Source: Emiliania huxleyi CCMP1516 (taxonomy: Eukaryota > Haptophyta > Isochrysidales > Noelaerhabdaceae). From it: DNA of 64,000 bases. Positions 41,633 through 49,665 of the stretch are shown in pieces. The position numbers and the translations under genes are program-made. Under the pieces are notes generated by a model. It did no database searches. It was not told the origin of the DNA and worked only from the letters and a program-made list of their open reading frames with translations. How positions within the stretch are numbered: the first letter of the stretch is position 1; each line of letters begins with the position of its first letter. The stretch is from assembly GCF_000372725.1 (NCBI RefSeq), contig NW_005200861.1:186084-250083 (forward strand), in the 5' to 3' direction.

Positions 41633-42667
41633 TCACGCGAAGCTATCCAGGTGCAGCCCGAGTACGAGGGCGGCGAAGAGCACGGTGACGGCGGCCGGCA
41701 CGGGCCTTCTCGCGCGCCAGCCCAGCCACGCCAGCCCGAGCACGGCGGGCAGCAGCATCTCGACGAGGGTGAGCGCGACCGCCGCCCCGACGGAGGAGGA
41801 GCCGTGCTCCAGGCCGAGCTCGCGCTCGAGCCTCTCGGCGCGCGCGAGGAGCTCGCCCGCCACGGAGGACGCGGCGGTGGTGCCTCCACCGCCACCTCCT
41901 CGCCGCGCGTCGCTCACCTCGCACGAGAGCTGCATGACCACAGACCAGCGCAGCCCGGCGGGCGACCCCGCCCGCCCGCTGCCCGCGTCGGCCGACGGCC
42001 AAGCGGCGCGGTGGTGCAGCGCGCCGTGAAAGACGACGGTGCGACCAGGCGACGGGACCAGCCGCAGCGCCGCACGCCGCGCCTCGCCGTCGGCGTCCAC
42101 GCCTCCGGCCACCTCCTCCCCGTCCACGCTCGCCGCAAACTCGGTGTGCCCTCCCCACGCCTCCGGCCACGCCTCGTGCGGGTAGGCGAGCACCGTGAGG
42201 AGCTCGCGCCGCGAGGACGCCAGCCCCGCCAGGTGCAGCAGCCGCAGCAGCCCGAGCAGGCGGCCCGCGAGCGGCCCGAGCGCCTCCGAGTCCGCGTGGA
42301 ACGAGTCGGGCGCTAGCTCGCGCGAGAGAGAAGTCACATACGCCTTGCGCCGATGCGCCGGCCGGTGCTCGCAGCTTGTCGCACCGAAGGCGTCTCGCAT
42401 GGCGACACCGTGCTGCGCCGCAAAACGCTCGAGCATCGCCTCTGCCGTTGCTGCGTCGAAGCTGCACCGCCGTGCATTCGGCGGTGCGCCCGGCCTGACG
42501 CCGATGGGAAGCCAGCCGGACGAGCGCTCTGCCCCGCCACGCATGCATGCCTCGTCAGCGCCCGGCAGCCAGGCGGTGCTGTCTGGCGAGTCGGCGACGA
42601 GGACACGCCGGTCCGCGTGGATGGTGTAGACCACGCCGCCGTCGAGAGGGGTGGGGATAAAAGGCAT
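41633..42667 (-). CDS. 2-oxoglutarate/Fe(II) oxygenase with C-terminal membrane helix
   Basis: A single exon of 344 residues from MPFIPTPLDGGVVYTIHADR. The double-stranded beta-helix core shows the iron ligands: H-x-D in APDSFHADSEALG, the WGGH strand in HEAWPEAWGGHTEFAASVDG, and the distal His in GRTVVFHGALHHRAAWPS. The 2-oxoglutarate Arg is in GLRWSVVMQLSC. These enzymes hydroxylate proteins or small molecules with Fe(II), O2 and 2-oxoglutarate. The tail (VALTLVEMLLPAVLGLAWLG; VPAAVTVLFAALVLGLHL) has two hydrophobic stretches, so it is probably tail-anchored with the domain on the other side. The open frame continues upstream of the start but there translates dispersed repeat. The stop lies next to R4. 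Confidence 0.8.
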   Translation of the reverse strand: MPFIPTPLDGGVVYTIHADRRVLVADSPDSTAWLPGADEACMRGGAERSSGWLPIGVRPGAPPNARRCSFDAATAEAMLERFAAQHGVAMRDAFGATSCEHRPAHRRKAYVTSLSRELAPDSFHADSEALGPLAGRLLGLLRLLHLAGLASSRRELLTVLAYPHEAWPEAWGGHTEFAASVDGEEVAGGVDADGEARRAALRLVPSPGRTVVFHGALHHRAAWPSADAGSGRAGSPAGLRWSVVMQLSCEVSDARRGGGGGGTTAASSVAGELLARAERLERELGLEHGSSSVGAAVALTLVEMLLPAVLGLAWLGWRARRPVPAAVTVLFAALVLGLHLDSFA

Positions 42668-42679
42668 GTAGCTGCACTC

Positions 42680-42865
42680 CAAGTGCTCCAAGCTGCAAAG
42701 AATCAGAAAAAGAATTTTGACAACGGACGATTCGCGCAGAGTGAGAGACTGCCAGTGAGAAGCCGGAGGAAGGTCGCTAGTCGAGAGAGATCGCCAGTGG
42801 AATAGGAGTCCACCGTGCTGCGAATCTGTCGCTGTCCCTTTGAGCTTTGTCAGTGTAGCAGGAGA
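42680..42865. repeat. Family II-like 3' end joined to R3
   Basis: 42672-42692 is the dispersed ctgcactccaagtgctccaa phrase. 42727-42865 (cgattcgcgcagagtgagag through gtcgctgtccc) matches 44787-44916 at high identity and, inverted, 39093-39139. Confidence 0.8.
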
Positions 42866-43063
42866 ACTAGGAGAGCGCAACCAGAGAGAGAGAGATTCCA
42901 GTAGGAGGCCCGCGCCTGCCCCCGTCCGCCGGGTGCAACTTTGTCCTATACGAGAGCGGAGAGGGGGATCCCTGGGACCCTGTCGTGTGGGTGAACCCTT
43001 CCCAGCCCCCCTGCGTGTCGCGATGCGCTCCCCGCTCCCGTTCCTCCCCTGTATGAGGGTATC

Positions 43064-43895
43064 AAGCGAACCAGTTTAGACCATGTTTAGACCCAGTTTA
43101 GACCACGGCTGAACACGAACCAGATTAGTCCTGTTTACGATAAACTGGGTCTAAACAGGGCTCGGCCTGGGTGGGGGACCCCATTAGCCATACCAGGTTT
43201 AGACCCGGTTTAGGGCGCCCCTAGCTAGCTCCGCCGCCGCGGCCGCGCTGTGGCTGCGGAAGCGGCAGCGTGCAGCCGCCATCCTCTGCCTCGGGCCGGA
43301 CAGCACACCTGGCACACTTGCACCGCGCAACAACAGCCTCGCCGATCAGGCGCACGGTCGGTGTTAGGGCGCGACGTCGGGCGCGGCGACAGACCAGCTG
43401 GCGGCGCCTGCGCCTGGCAAGAAGCGGAAGCGCGTTGATTTCAACGGCCGCAAAGGTGCTAGTAGAAGTGGTGTTGGGTTGAGCAGTGGTACTCACTGCC
43501 CCTCACCAAATGCTTGCAGGCGATGTTCCTGGCCTCGCTCCCGACGTACCGCGCGAAAGATGAGGGGACGCGCTGCGGCTTCTGCAAGCAGATCTTCGAC
43601 ACGGCGAAGCTGTCGGAAGAGTCCTCGACGCGGCCGCGTGGACCCTCAAGATTGCCATGCACAACCTCGACAAAGAAACAAAGACGCAAGAAAATAATAA
43701 ATAAAACGGACACACCAAACAAGGGATCTATCAAGGACGGGGTCCCCGCCTGCACGGACAGAATCTCGCACTACCCCTCGGCGACGGGGGGAGGAACCCC
43801 ATTAGCCATACCAGGTTTAGACCCAGTTTATCGTAAACAGGACTAATCTGGTTCGTGTTTAGCAGTGGTCTAAACTGGTCTAAACTGGTTCGCTT
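43064..43895. mobile_element. 832-bp element with long inverted arms
   Basis: The left arm 43064-43155 begins aagcgaaccagtttagacca; the right arm, about 43816-43895, is its reverse complement at high identity. Both include tttacgataaactgggtcta and gaaccagattagtcctg. A separate 35-bp direct repeat (accccattagccataccagg at 43178 and 43796) lies inside. Minus-strand ORF 43221-43496 has a Cys cluster (ARCKCARCAVRPEAEDGGC). Plus-strand ORF 43514-43846 has CGFCKQIFDTAKL. Neither is a recognisable transposase. No clear target duplication is seen. Confidence 0.65.
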
Positions 43896-44015
43896 GGAAC
43901 CCTCCTCCCTGTGTCCCTGATCGTCCTTCCAAGATCCTGCTCGTGCAGGTGGGGACCCTGTCCTTCTCCCATCCCTTGTTTGGTGTGTCCGTTTTATTTA
44001 TTATTTTATACTGCA
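43690..44015. repeat. Inverted repeat overlapping the 832-bp element's right side
   Basis: aataaataaaacggacacac then caaacaaggga at about 43693-43727 is the reverse complement of 43973-44008. The adjoining ggggtccccgcctgcacg and cgtgcaggtggggaccctg also pair. Confidence 0.8.
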
Positions 44016-44154
44016 CTTTGTTTATTTATTTATACACGATTCGCGCAGAAAAAGAATTTAAACACAAGAACTCTCTCTCACAGCACACACACAGGCTCGA
44101 CACAGGTGCGAACTGGCGCGTGCTAGTACTGCAGAAAAAGAAAGGACAGGGCGA

Positions 44155-44404
44155 GTTGTCTGTTCTTTCTAAGAGAGAGGCCCAGGAGGAGGAGTGTGTT
44201 GCGTGACTGTCACTGTGCGATTTCGGGCCCGGGGTTGTGCTTTTGTGATCTGTGATCTGTAAGCACAAAGCTCAAAGGTCAAAGCAGTCAGGGTCCGCCC
44301 GCAGGCGCATTTTGTATACCGAGGCGGTGCCCGGTGCCGAGCGCAGGCAGAGCTCACAGGTCGGATCTTAAGACAGCATTGTAGATCCCTGGGCGAGGGT
44401 GGTG
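44155..44404 (+). repeat. R4 joined to R5
   Basis: 44155-44242 matches R4 (41497-41595) and 44245-44404 matches R5 (39605-39739). At the other two sites these units lie apart, so their junction here is a mosaic or shows the original order of one larger element. Confidence 0.82.
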
Positions 44405-44752
44405 GCGCTTTTGTGTGGCGGAACAGAGCAGACAGCTGCAGACGCCTTCGAGCGCCTGCAGACCAACCGACTCGAGGACTGCGGCTGCGTGTCAAACGAC
44501 GCCAAGATCAAGGCCATCTGCCCGGCGGGTGGCGTCGACGGCATCCCAGCTGCAATCCTCGAGCAGCAGGAGGGCGAGATCCAAGGTGTCAAAGTCGTCG
44601 GCACCTTTGTCGCGCCCGACACCGACGCTGGTCGCCAGTACGAGCGAAACCAGCTGTGCAAGACGTTCGCCAGCAGGTTCAAGGTACTCGACGAGGTCGA
44701 CCAACTGCATGTATGTACACACAACACCGCAGAGAATCAGAAAAGAATTTAA
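44399..44752 (+). pseudogene. Possible reverse transcriptase fragment
   Basis: A 117-residue frame: GGVDGIPAAILEQQEGEIQG, VKVVGTFVAPDTDAGRQYER then NQLCKTFASRFKVLDEVDQL. The IQGVKV-x-G-x-x-V-x-x-D pattern resembles the strand and thumb after the catalytic domain of non-LTR reverse transcriptases. The catalytic F/YxDD is not present, so this is at best a 3' piece. It is flanked by R5 and R3. Confidence 0.35.
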
Positions 44753-44786
44753 ACATTCAGAAAAGAATTTTAAGAAAGGCAGCGCC

Positions 44787-44916
44787 ACGATTCGCGCAGA
44801 GTGAGAGACTGCCAGTGAGAAGCCGGAGGAAGGTCGCTAGTCGAGAGAGATCGCCAGTGGAATAGGAGTCCACCGTGCTGCGAACCTGTCGCTGTCCCTT
44901 TGTCAGTAGCAGGAGG
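44787..44916 (+). repeat. R3 repeat
   Basis: Matches 42727-42865 almost base for base (gtgagagactgccagtgaga through gtccaccgtgctgcga), with a short deletion at its end. Sequence from 44917 to 45510 shows no gene; a 64-residue frame near 45136 is unsupported. Confidence 0.87.
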
Positions 44917-45516
44917 TCTTCTGATAAACGCAGTATGGAAGATACAAAGAGACGGAGGAGCAACGAGCGCCCTGGCGTGAGCCAAAGACACTCCCAACTG
45001 CGCTCCGTCACCGGTGTCGCGGTCTCCCCCACTGAGGGCGATCTGCGGGGGGGAGTCGCGCCGCCGGCATGTATCTGTGCAACTGTGTTTTTGCCTTGTC
45101 CCGTTTGATGGAGCAAAGCCACGGGCCGCCCGCGCTTGAAGGCGGTCGCGCCAGGCGCGGGCGGCACTAGTTGCCGGCGATCCGCTTGGGCAGCGCCCGC
45201 GCTTGCCTCTGACTGGGTCTCCATAGGTCGCGCGGCCCGAATGCTCGAATTGAACGTCTCGCAAGCTGGCGTCGCTCGCGTAACTGTGGCAGGGCGATCC
45301 TCCCTCCGGTGGAAGGGAGATCTCTAGCCTCCTAACGAGGTTGCCCTCCGCCTGGCTGTTGGCGACAGCGGTTAACACCTCCGCAGTGCTGGCCACTTCG
45401 AGACATTCGCCAAGAACGCTAGCTACATGGGAGGGCTTTTCGTGAAGGATGGATTGAAAAACATTCGAACAAAGAAGAGGCGACGGGAGGAACCGGCAGA
45501 GGATGCAGTGACGTGA

Positions 45517-45629
<113 letters not shown>

Positions 45630-45846
45630 CGCTCACCCACGCGCACCGGGCCTTGCACTTTGAATGCCGTGGGGCTCCTGTCGTTAGACGTGGAGACGCG
45701 AGGGTTGCCCCCCCTTGCCCCACCACCTCGTGTGTGTGGAGAAGTTTACCTTACCACCTTACCTTACCTTACTCGCAATCTCTTTCGAGTTTACTGACGA
45801 GTGACGTATGTCGGAGGTGCCGCGTTTTTTGTGAAGTTCTAGTGAA

Positions 45847-45945
45847 GTTGGCAAGGTGTACAACGTCTCGCCCTACCTCCGGTACCACCCGGGAGGTGCG
45901 GACACGCTTCTCGACACGGCCGGCACGGACGCCACAGCCCACGCT
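45847..45945 (+). pseudogene. Cytochrome b5 domain fragment
   Basis: Translates to GKVYNVSPYLRYHPGGADTL, LDTAGTDATA, the first half of a cytochrome b5 heme domain with the HPGG heme-His motif. The second half, with the other heme His, is absent; after 45950 the sequence turns into unrelated DNA (gagagctacacgcgagagag). It may be an isolated exon, since cag/tag precedes it and an ACA|GCC could be a GC donor, or a gene relic. Confidence 0.6.
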
Positions 45946-46081
45946 TGGTCATATCCGAGAGCTACACGCGAGAGAGTACTCAGAGAGACTTAGAGACTGC
46001 CGTACACACACTAAACGACATACCTCAGAAGCCACTTGAGCGCCTGAAACTTCGGACTGAGTGCTGGCCCTCGCGGTGCTG

Positions 46082-46867
46082 TTATTGCCACGGCGCCGAT
46101 GGCAGCGGCCTGTGGATTGAGGTGGTGAAGCTGACGGCGAGCGCGGCGATGCTGCCGATCGCCTCGCGCCAGGGCGCCGCGCTGCGCGCAGCCTGCCGGC
46201 TTTGGTCCATCGCCACGGTGCCGCGACCGTGCCTCCACAGCTCGATCACCTCGTTGAGCGAGCCGACCTCGGTGTTGAGGACCGTCACCAGGGAGGAGGA
46301 GGGGTCGGTGCCGGGGGCGGCCAGCTTGGACGGGAGCCCGCCCGCGTAGAGCTCGAGGAAGCGCGGCACCGTGGTGTACCCAAGCTGCAGCTGGTACCGC
46401 CTCAGCTCATAGATGGCGTCGCCGCCGCCGCCGCTCGCGCCCTCGGGCGGCGCCGCGTTTGCCAGCCCGTGCAGCCCAAAGTCAGCGACCAGCGGCGGCT
46501 CGACGTAGAGGCACGACTTTCGCTCTGCTACCCATTGGCCCCCGCTGTGGTCCAGCGGGTCGGCGGCGAGCGCTGCGTAGTAGGCGCTGCGCTCCTCATG
46601 GCCGCTCCAGCTGTATGTCGTGGTGGCGACGTCGAGCACGCCGCCCACTTCAGGGAGCGTCGCGGTGCGTAGCTGCGAGGAGCGGACCGCGAGCGCAGAC
46701 GACTGGAAGGCCGCAGCCCATTCCGACGCCGCTCCCGGGTGAAGCCGTTCCTCGCGGAGCTCGACCATCGACGACATGCGGCGCGGGCTGCCGCGGCGAA
46801 CGACGACGCGGGAGGAGCGCGCAGCACCACGGCGAAGTGAGGCTGACGACATTGCCCCGAAGCTCAC
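46082..46867 (-). CDS. NIPSNAP-domain protein, probably mitochondrial
   Basis: A single exon of 261 residues. The N-terminus (MSSASLRRGAARSSRVVVRR from the second Met at 46852) is Arg/Ser/Ala-rich without acids, typical of a mitochondrial presequence. The C-terminal NIPSNAP domain is clear: AIYELRRYQLQLGYTTVPRF, LELYAGGLPSKLAAPG, LVTVLNTEVGSLNEVIELWR and WREAIGSIAALAVSF. The middle (MVELREERLHPGAASEWAAA; HEERSAYYAALAADP) reads as a first, diverged NIPSNAP-like half, so the protein has the two-domain dimeric alpha-beta barrel layout. NIPSNAPs bind other proteins in mitochondria and mark damaged ones. The frame is intact. Confidence 0.85.
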   Translation of the reverse strand: MSFGAMSSASLRRGAARSSRVVVRRGSPRRMSSMVELREERLHPGAASEWAAAFQSSALAVRSSQLRTATLPEVGGVLDVATTTYSWSGHEERSAYYAALAADPLDHSGGQWVAERKSCLYVEPPLVADFGLHGLANAAPPEGASGGGGDAIYELRRYQLQLGYTTVPRFLELYAGGLPSKLAAPGTDPSSSLVTVLNTEVGSLNEVIELWRHGRGTVAMDQSRQAARSAAPWREAIGSIAALAVSFTTSIHRPLPSAPWQ

Positions 46868-48491
46868 ACTGCGAAAAGAATTTTACAAGGATCACACACG
46901 TCAGCGCAGCGGAGCTTAGGACCGCCGCAAGCGGCGTGGCGTGGGGCGGTTGAGCGTCCCTCCGGGGGCCCCTCTGCGCCGGGGAGGCGTTGTTGGAGGC
47001 TAGGACGCAAGCGTCCGTCGCCTTTTTCAAACTCCGGGGGCCCACTCCGCTTACGCTCCGACCCGAATTTGGAGGGCCATGAAGTTTAAGGTGTTGCTGC
47101 GCAAAAGGGGTGGCGCGCGGGCGCGCGCGGCGGCGGGCGCCGAGAGCGGAGCGGCAAACACAATGACGTCGGAAAGCTCTGCATCAGCGCTCGAGCAGAC
47201 CATCCGGCCGGCAGACCACGTACCGCTGCTGCTTTTCGTCCCACTTTTCCCCGAGCCACCCGGGCGGCTCCTGCCCGGGCTGCCGTCGACGCACTTGAGC
47301 GTCGTCATCCATTCCGGCCGGAGCTCAGCGCACGCGGCGCACCGCCGTGGAACTGCGAGGGCTTGCTGCTGCTTCTCCCACTTGCCGCTGCTGCTAGGGG
47401 GGGGGGGACCCCCCCAGCAGCCCGACCCCCCCAGCAGCAGAAGGCATTGGACCCAGCTCTCCCGCCTCTTCGCCGCCGCCGCCCGCTCCCACCTCGGCTC
47501 GTGTTTTAGCGGTATGCTAGATTTTGGTCGGTTGTGTTCTCACCGCGCCTTCGAGCCCAATACACCTTCGTCGTGTCGAGTGCTGGCGTTTTACTAAAGA
47601 GCTAAAGACTTGGTGAGATGTGACCAATGGTGAGTCTATCTTGTACTACCACACTGAAAGCCGTATAGTGAGCCACTCACTCGGGCGTCTCGGCTGACGT
47701 TGATCGATCAGCGTTGATCTCCCTAGCCTATCGGTCCCCCGCTCGATCCTCGGATCGCTCGCTCGTCGAAATCGATCGACTGAGCTGTCGTAGTGGAGCG
47801 TTTACACTTTTCTTTTTTCGAAAACGCGCGCGGCACGAGAGGCGTAGAAGTCAAGAGAGACTGGCGTGCCCCGCGCCCGGCTGGCAGTAGGAGGGTACGC
47901 CGGTGAGACCACTGGTTTTGGGATCGACCATAAATTCTCGCCAGCTGCTGTCTGTACAGAGATGCCAGCACCCCCCACAGGCAGAGCGCTCCTGCTGGGG
48001 GGGGGGGGGGGGGTCCCGACATGCCTTTAGATGTGCAGGGGGGGTACCGAGCAGTGTGCGGCCGCTCTTGCCAGCAAGAGCAAGAGTCAGGCTGACAAGC
48101 TGCCGAGCACAAATCACTGTGAGGGTCGTGAGATTCACACGTGTATTGTTGGTTTTCAAAAAAATCTCAAAACAAAACTAAAAATCTCTCTCTCCCACCC
48201 AAAAACAGCTGAGAGATTTTAGCTTGTTTGTTGAGATTTTTGAAAACCAACAAGAAGGAACAAGAGACACCAGAGACCAGTGCCCGAGCGTAAGAAGCCG
48301 TTTGCCTCTTGCTTGTTCTTGACCCAATCGGCATGCTCAGGGGAGTTGACCCAGTTGGTACGCTTCTTAGAAAGAGAAACGGGAGAGAGCCACAGGGACC
48401 GAGAAAAGAAACCTAGTCGCGTATATCTATCAGCTGTCTCGCCGACTTAGTGCTCCGGTCATCCAAGCCCTCCACTCCGCGCGAAAACGCG
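46868..48491. other. Repeat-rich spacer with a decayed minus-strand ORF
   Basis: 47445-47190 on the minus strand looks coding but with a one-base break: KWEKQQQALAVPRRCAACAE, LRPEWMTTLKCVDGSP, then in another frame GQEPPGWLGEKWDEKQQRYV and a stop. Its CAAC pair suggests a zinc-binding piece of unknown type. Gggg/cccc hairpins lie at 47396-47440 and 47960-48020. 48293-48368 is a diverged copy of part of the 29.1 kb ORF. Confidence 0.45.
48149..48251. repeat. Large imperfect hairpin
   Basis: gttggttttcaaaaaaatct then caaaac at 48148-48175 pairs with gttgagatttttgaaaacca ac at 48231-48252, and aaaaatctctc pairs with gagagatttt, leaving a short loop. It may be a folded-back element end. Confidence 0.75.
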
Positions 48492-49337
48492 ATGACCAAA
48501 CCGCCCGCGGACGCCGCCGGCCGGCGTGCTGCCTCCTCGGCTGCCGCGCCGTTCGCCGGCCTCCTCGCTGGCGTCGGCCAGGTGCTGGCCGAGCAGCCTC
48601 TTGACACGCTCAAGACGCGGCTGCAATCTGCGCACTTCGGCGCCTCGGACGGCGCCTTCCGCCTCGCCGTCACCACCGTGCGCGGCGAGGGCGGCGGCGC
48701 CCTCCTCCTCGGCGTGGTCCCGCGGATTGCCACTTACCCTCTCGTGAAGCTCTCGCTGTTTTCGCTCTTCGAGGCCTTTTACGCGCAGACACAGAGCTTC
48801 GCGCTGGCCGGCGCCTGCGCCGGTGCACTCAACACGGTGGTGTCCTGCCCGGCCGACGTCGTCAAGTCGCAGCTGCAGGTGCAGCGGAGGAAGGACCCGA
48901 GCCTCGCGGCGGTGCGGGTTGTGTCGTCGTTGGTGAAAACGCACGGCGCCGGCGTGCTGTACCGCGGCCTCGCGCCACTCGCGGCGCGCGATACGCTCGG
49001 CTACGCCATCCTCTACACTGTCTACTACCGCGGGCAGGAGCTTCAGCGGCGGAGCGACGCGGCCGCGGCGGCTCCGCGGTGGGCGATTGGCGGCGCGGCG
49101 GGCGCCTGCTTCTACGGCGCAACCCTGCCGATCGACCGCGTCAAGGTACTGCAGCAGACGCAGGCGGGCGGCGCCGCGCTCGGCCTCGGCGAGTGCCTGG
49201 CGACGGTGCGCAGGGGCGGGCTCGCCGCCTTCTACCGAGGCGCGGGGCCAACCTTCGCGAGGACCTTTGTGGGGCAGGCGGTCGGCCTGTCGGTGTACGA
49301 TCTCGTGCGGGGCTGGCAGCCCACCTACTGTGACTAG
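48492..49337 (+). CDS. Mitochondrial carrier family (SLC25) protein
   Basis: A single exon of 281 residues starting MTKPPADAAGRRAASSAAAP. Three tandem carrier repeats are visible with the signature P-x-(D/E)-x-x-(K/R): QPLDTLKTRLQ near residue 35, CPADVVKSQLQVQ near 123 and LPIDRVKVLQQTQ near 216. Each has a Gly-rich second half (GGGALLLGVVPRIATYPLVK; GAGVLYRGLAPLAARDTLGY; GLAAFYRGAGPTFARTFVGQ). Six helices span the inner membrane. The substrate cannot be fixed by eye; the matrix-side LPID in the third repeat is a mild variant. Length is normal for the family. An in-frame ATG at 48450 would add 14 residues with no support. Confidence 0.92.
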   Translation: MTKPPADAAGRRAASSAAAPFAGLLAGVGQVLAEQPLDTLKTRLQSAHFGASDGAFRLAVTTVRGEGGGALLLGVVPRIATYPLVKLSLFSLFEAFYAQTQSFALAGACAGALNTVVSCPADVVKSQLQVQRRKDPSLAAVRVVSSLVKTHGAGVLYRGLAPLAARDTLGYAILYTVYYRGQELQRRSDAAAAAPRWAIGGAAGACFYGATLPIDRVKVLQQTQAGGAALGLGECLATVRRGGLAAFYRGAGPTFARTFVGQAVGLSVYDLVRGWQPTYCD

Positions 49338-49665
49338 CCAACCTCCTGTGACTCTGATATCTCTATCTTAACTCTTAATAGGTTTTTTTTCGGAAAATAT
49401 TCCCCTTGGCTCACTGTTTCTCTTCTTTTGGCAGGACGACGGCGAATTTAAAAAGCCTCTTATGGTCCTGTGTCGAACCTGTGTGCTCTGCGAAGGAGTC
49501 CTCAATCTGGCACGAGCACCTGTGCAGGGAATTCTGCGGGCCGATGTTTGCTGCACAAGTTGGGGCGGGTCCAGGTTGACGCTGCCGTTTATACGACGCC
49601 GGAGTGAGCCTGGAAAACCGTCCAACCCCAACGCGAAGACAACGCATCCGCCGTACCAGCAAAGC
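49338..49665. other. Short spacer upstream of GT47 gene
   Basis: The plus-strand frame is open from 49462 into the GT47 gene, so the coding region may begin there; otherwise this is 5' UTR. No repeats are seen. Confidence 0.4.

Noticed and set aside
47051..47597. Plus-strand frame MKFKVLLRKRGG...
   Set aside because: The opposite strand holds more protein-like sequence (CAAC...GWLGEKWDEKQQRYV), so the plus frame is probably a shadow.
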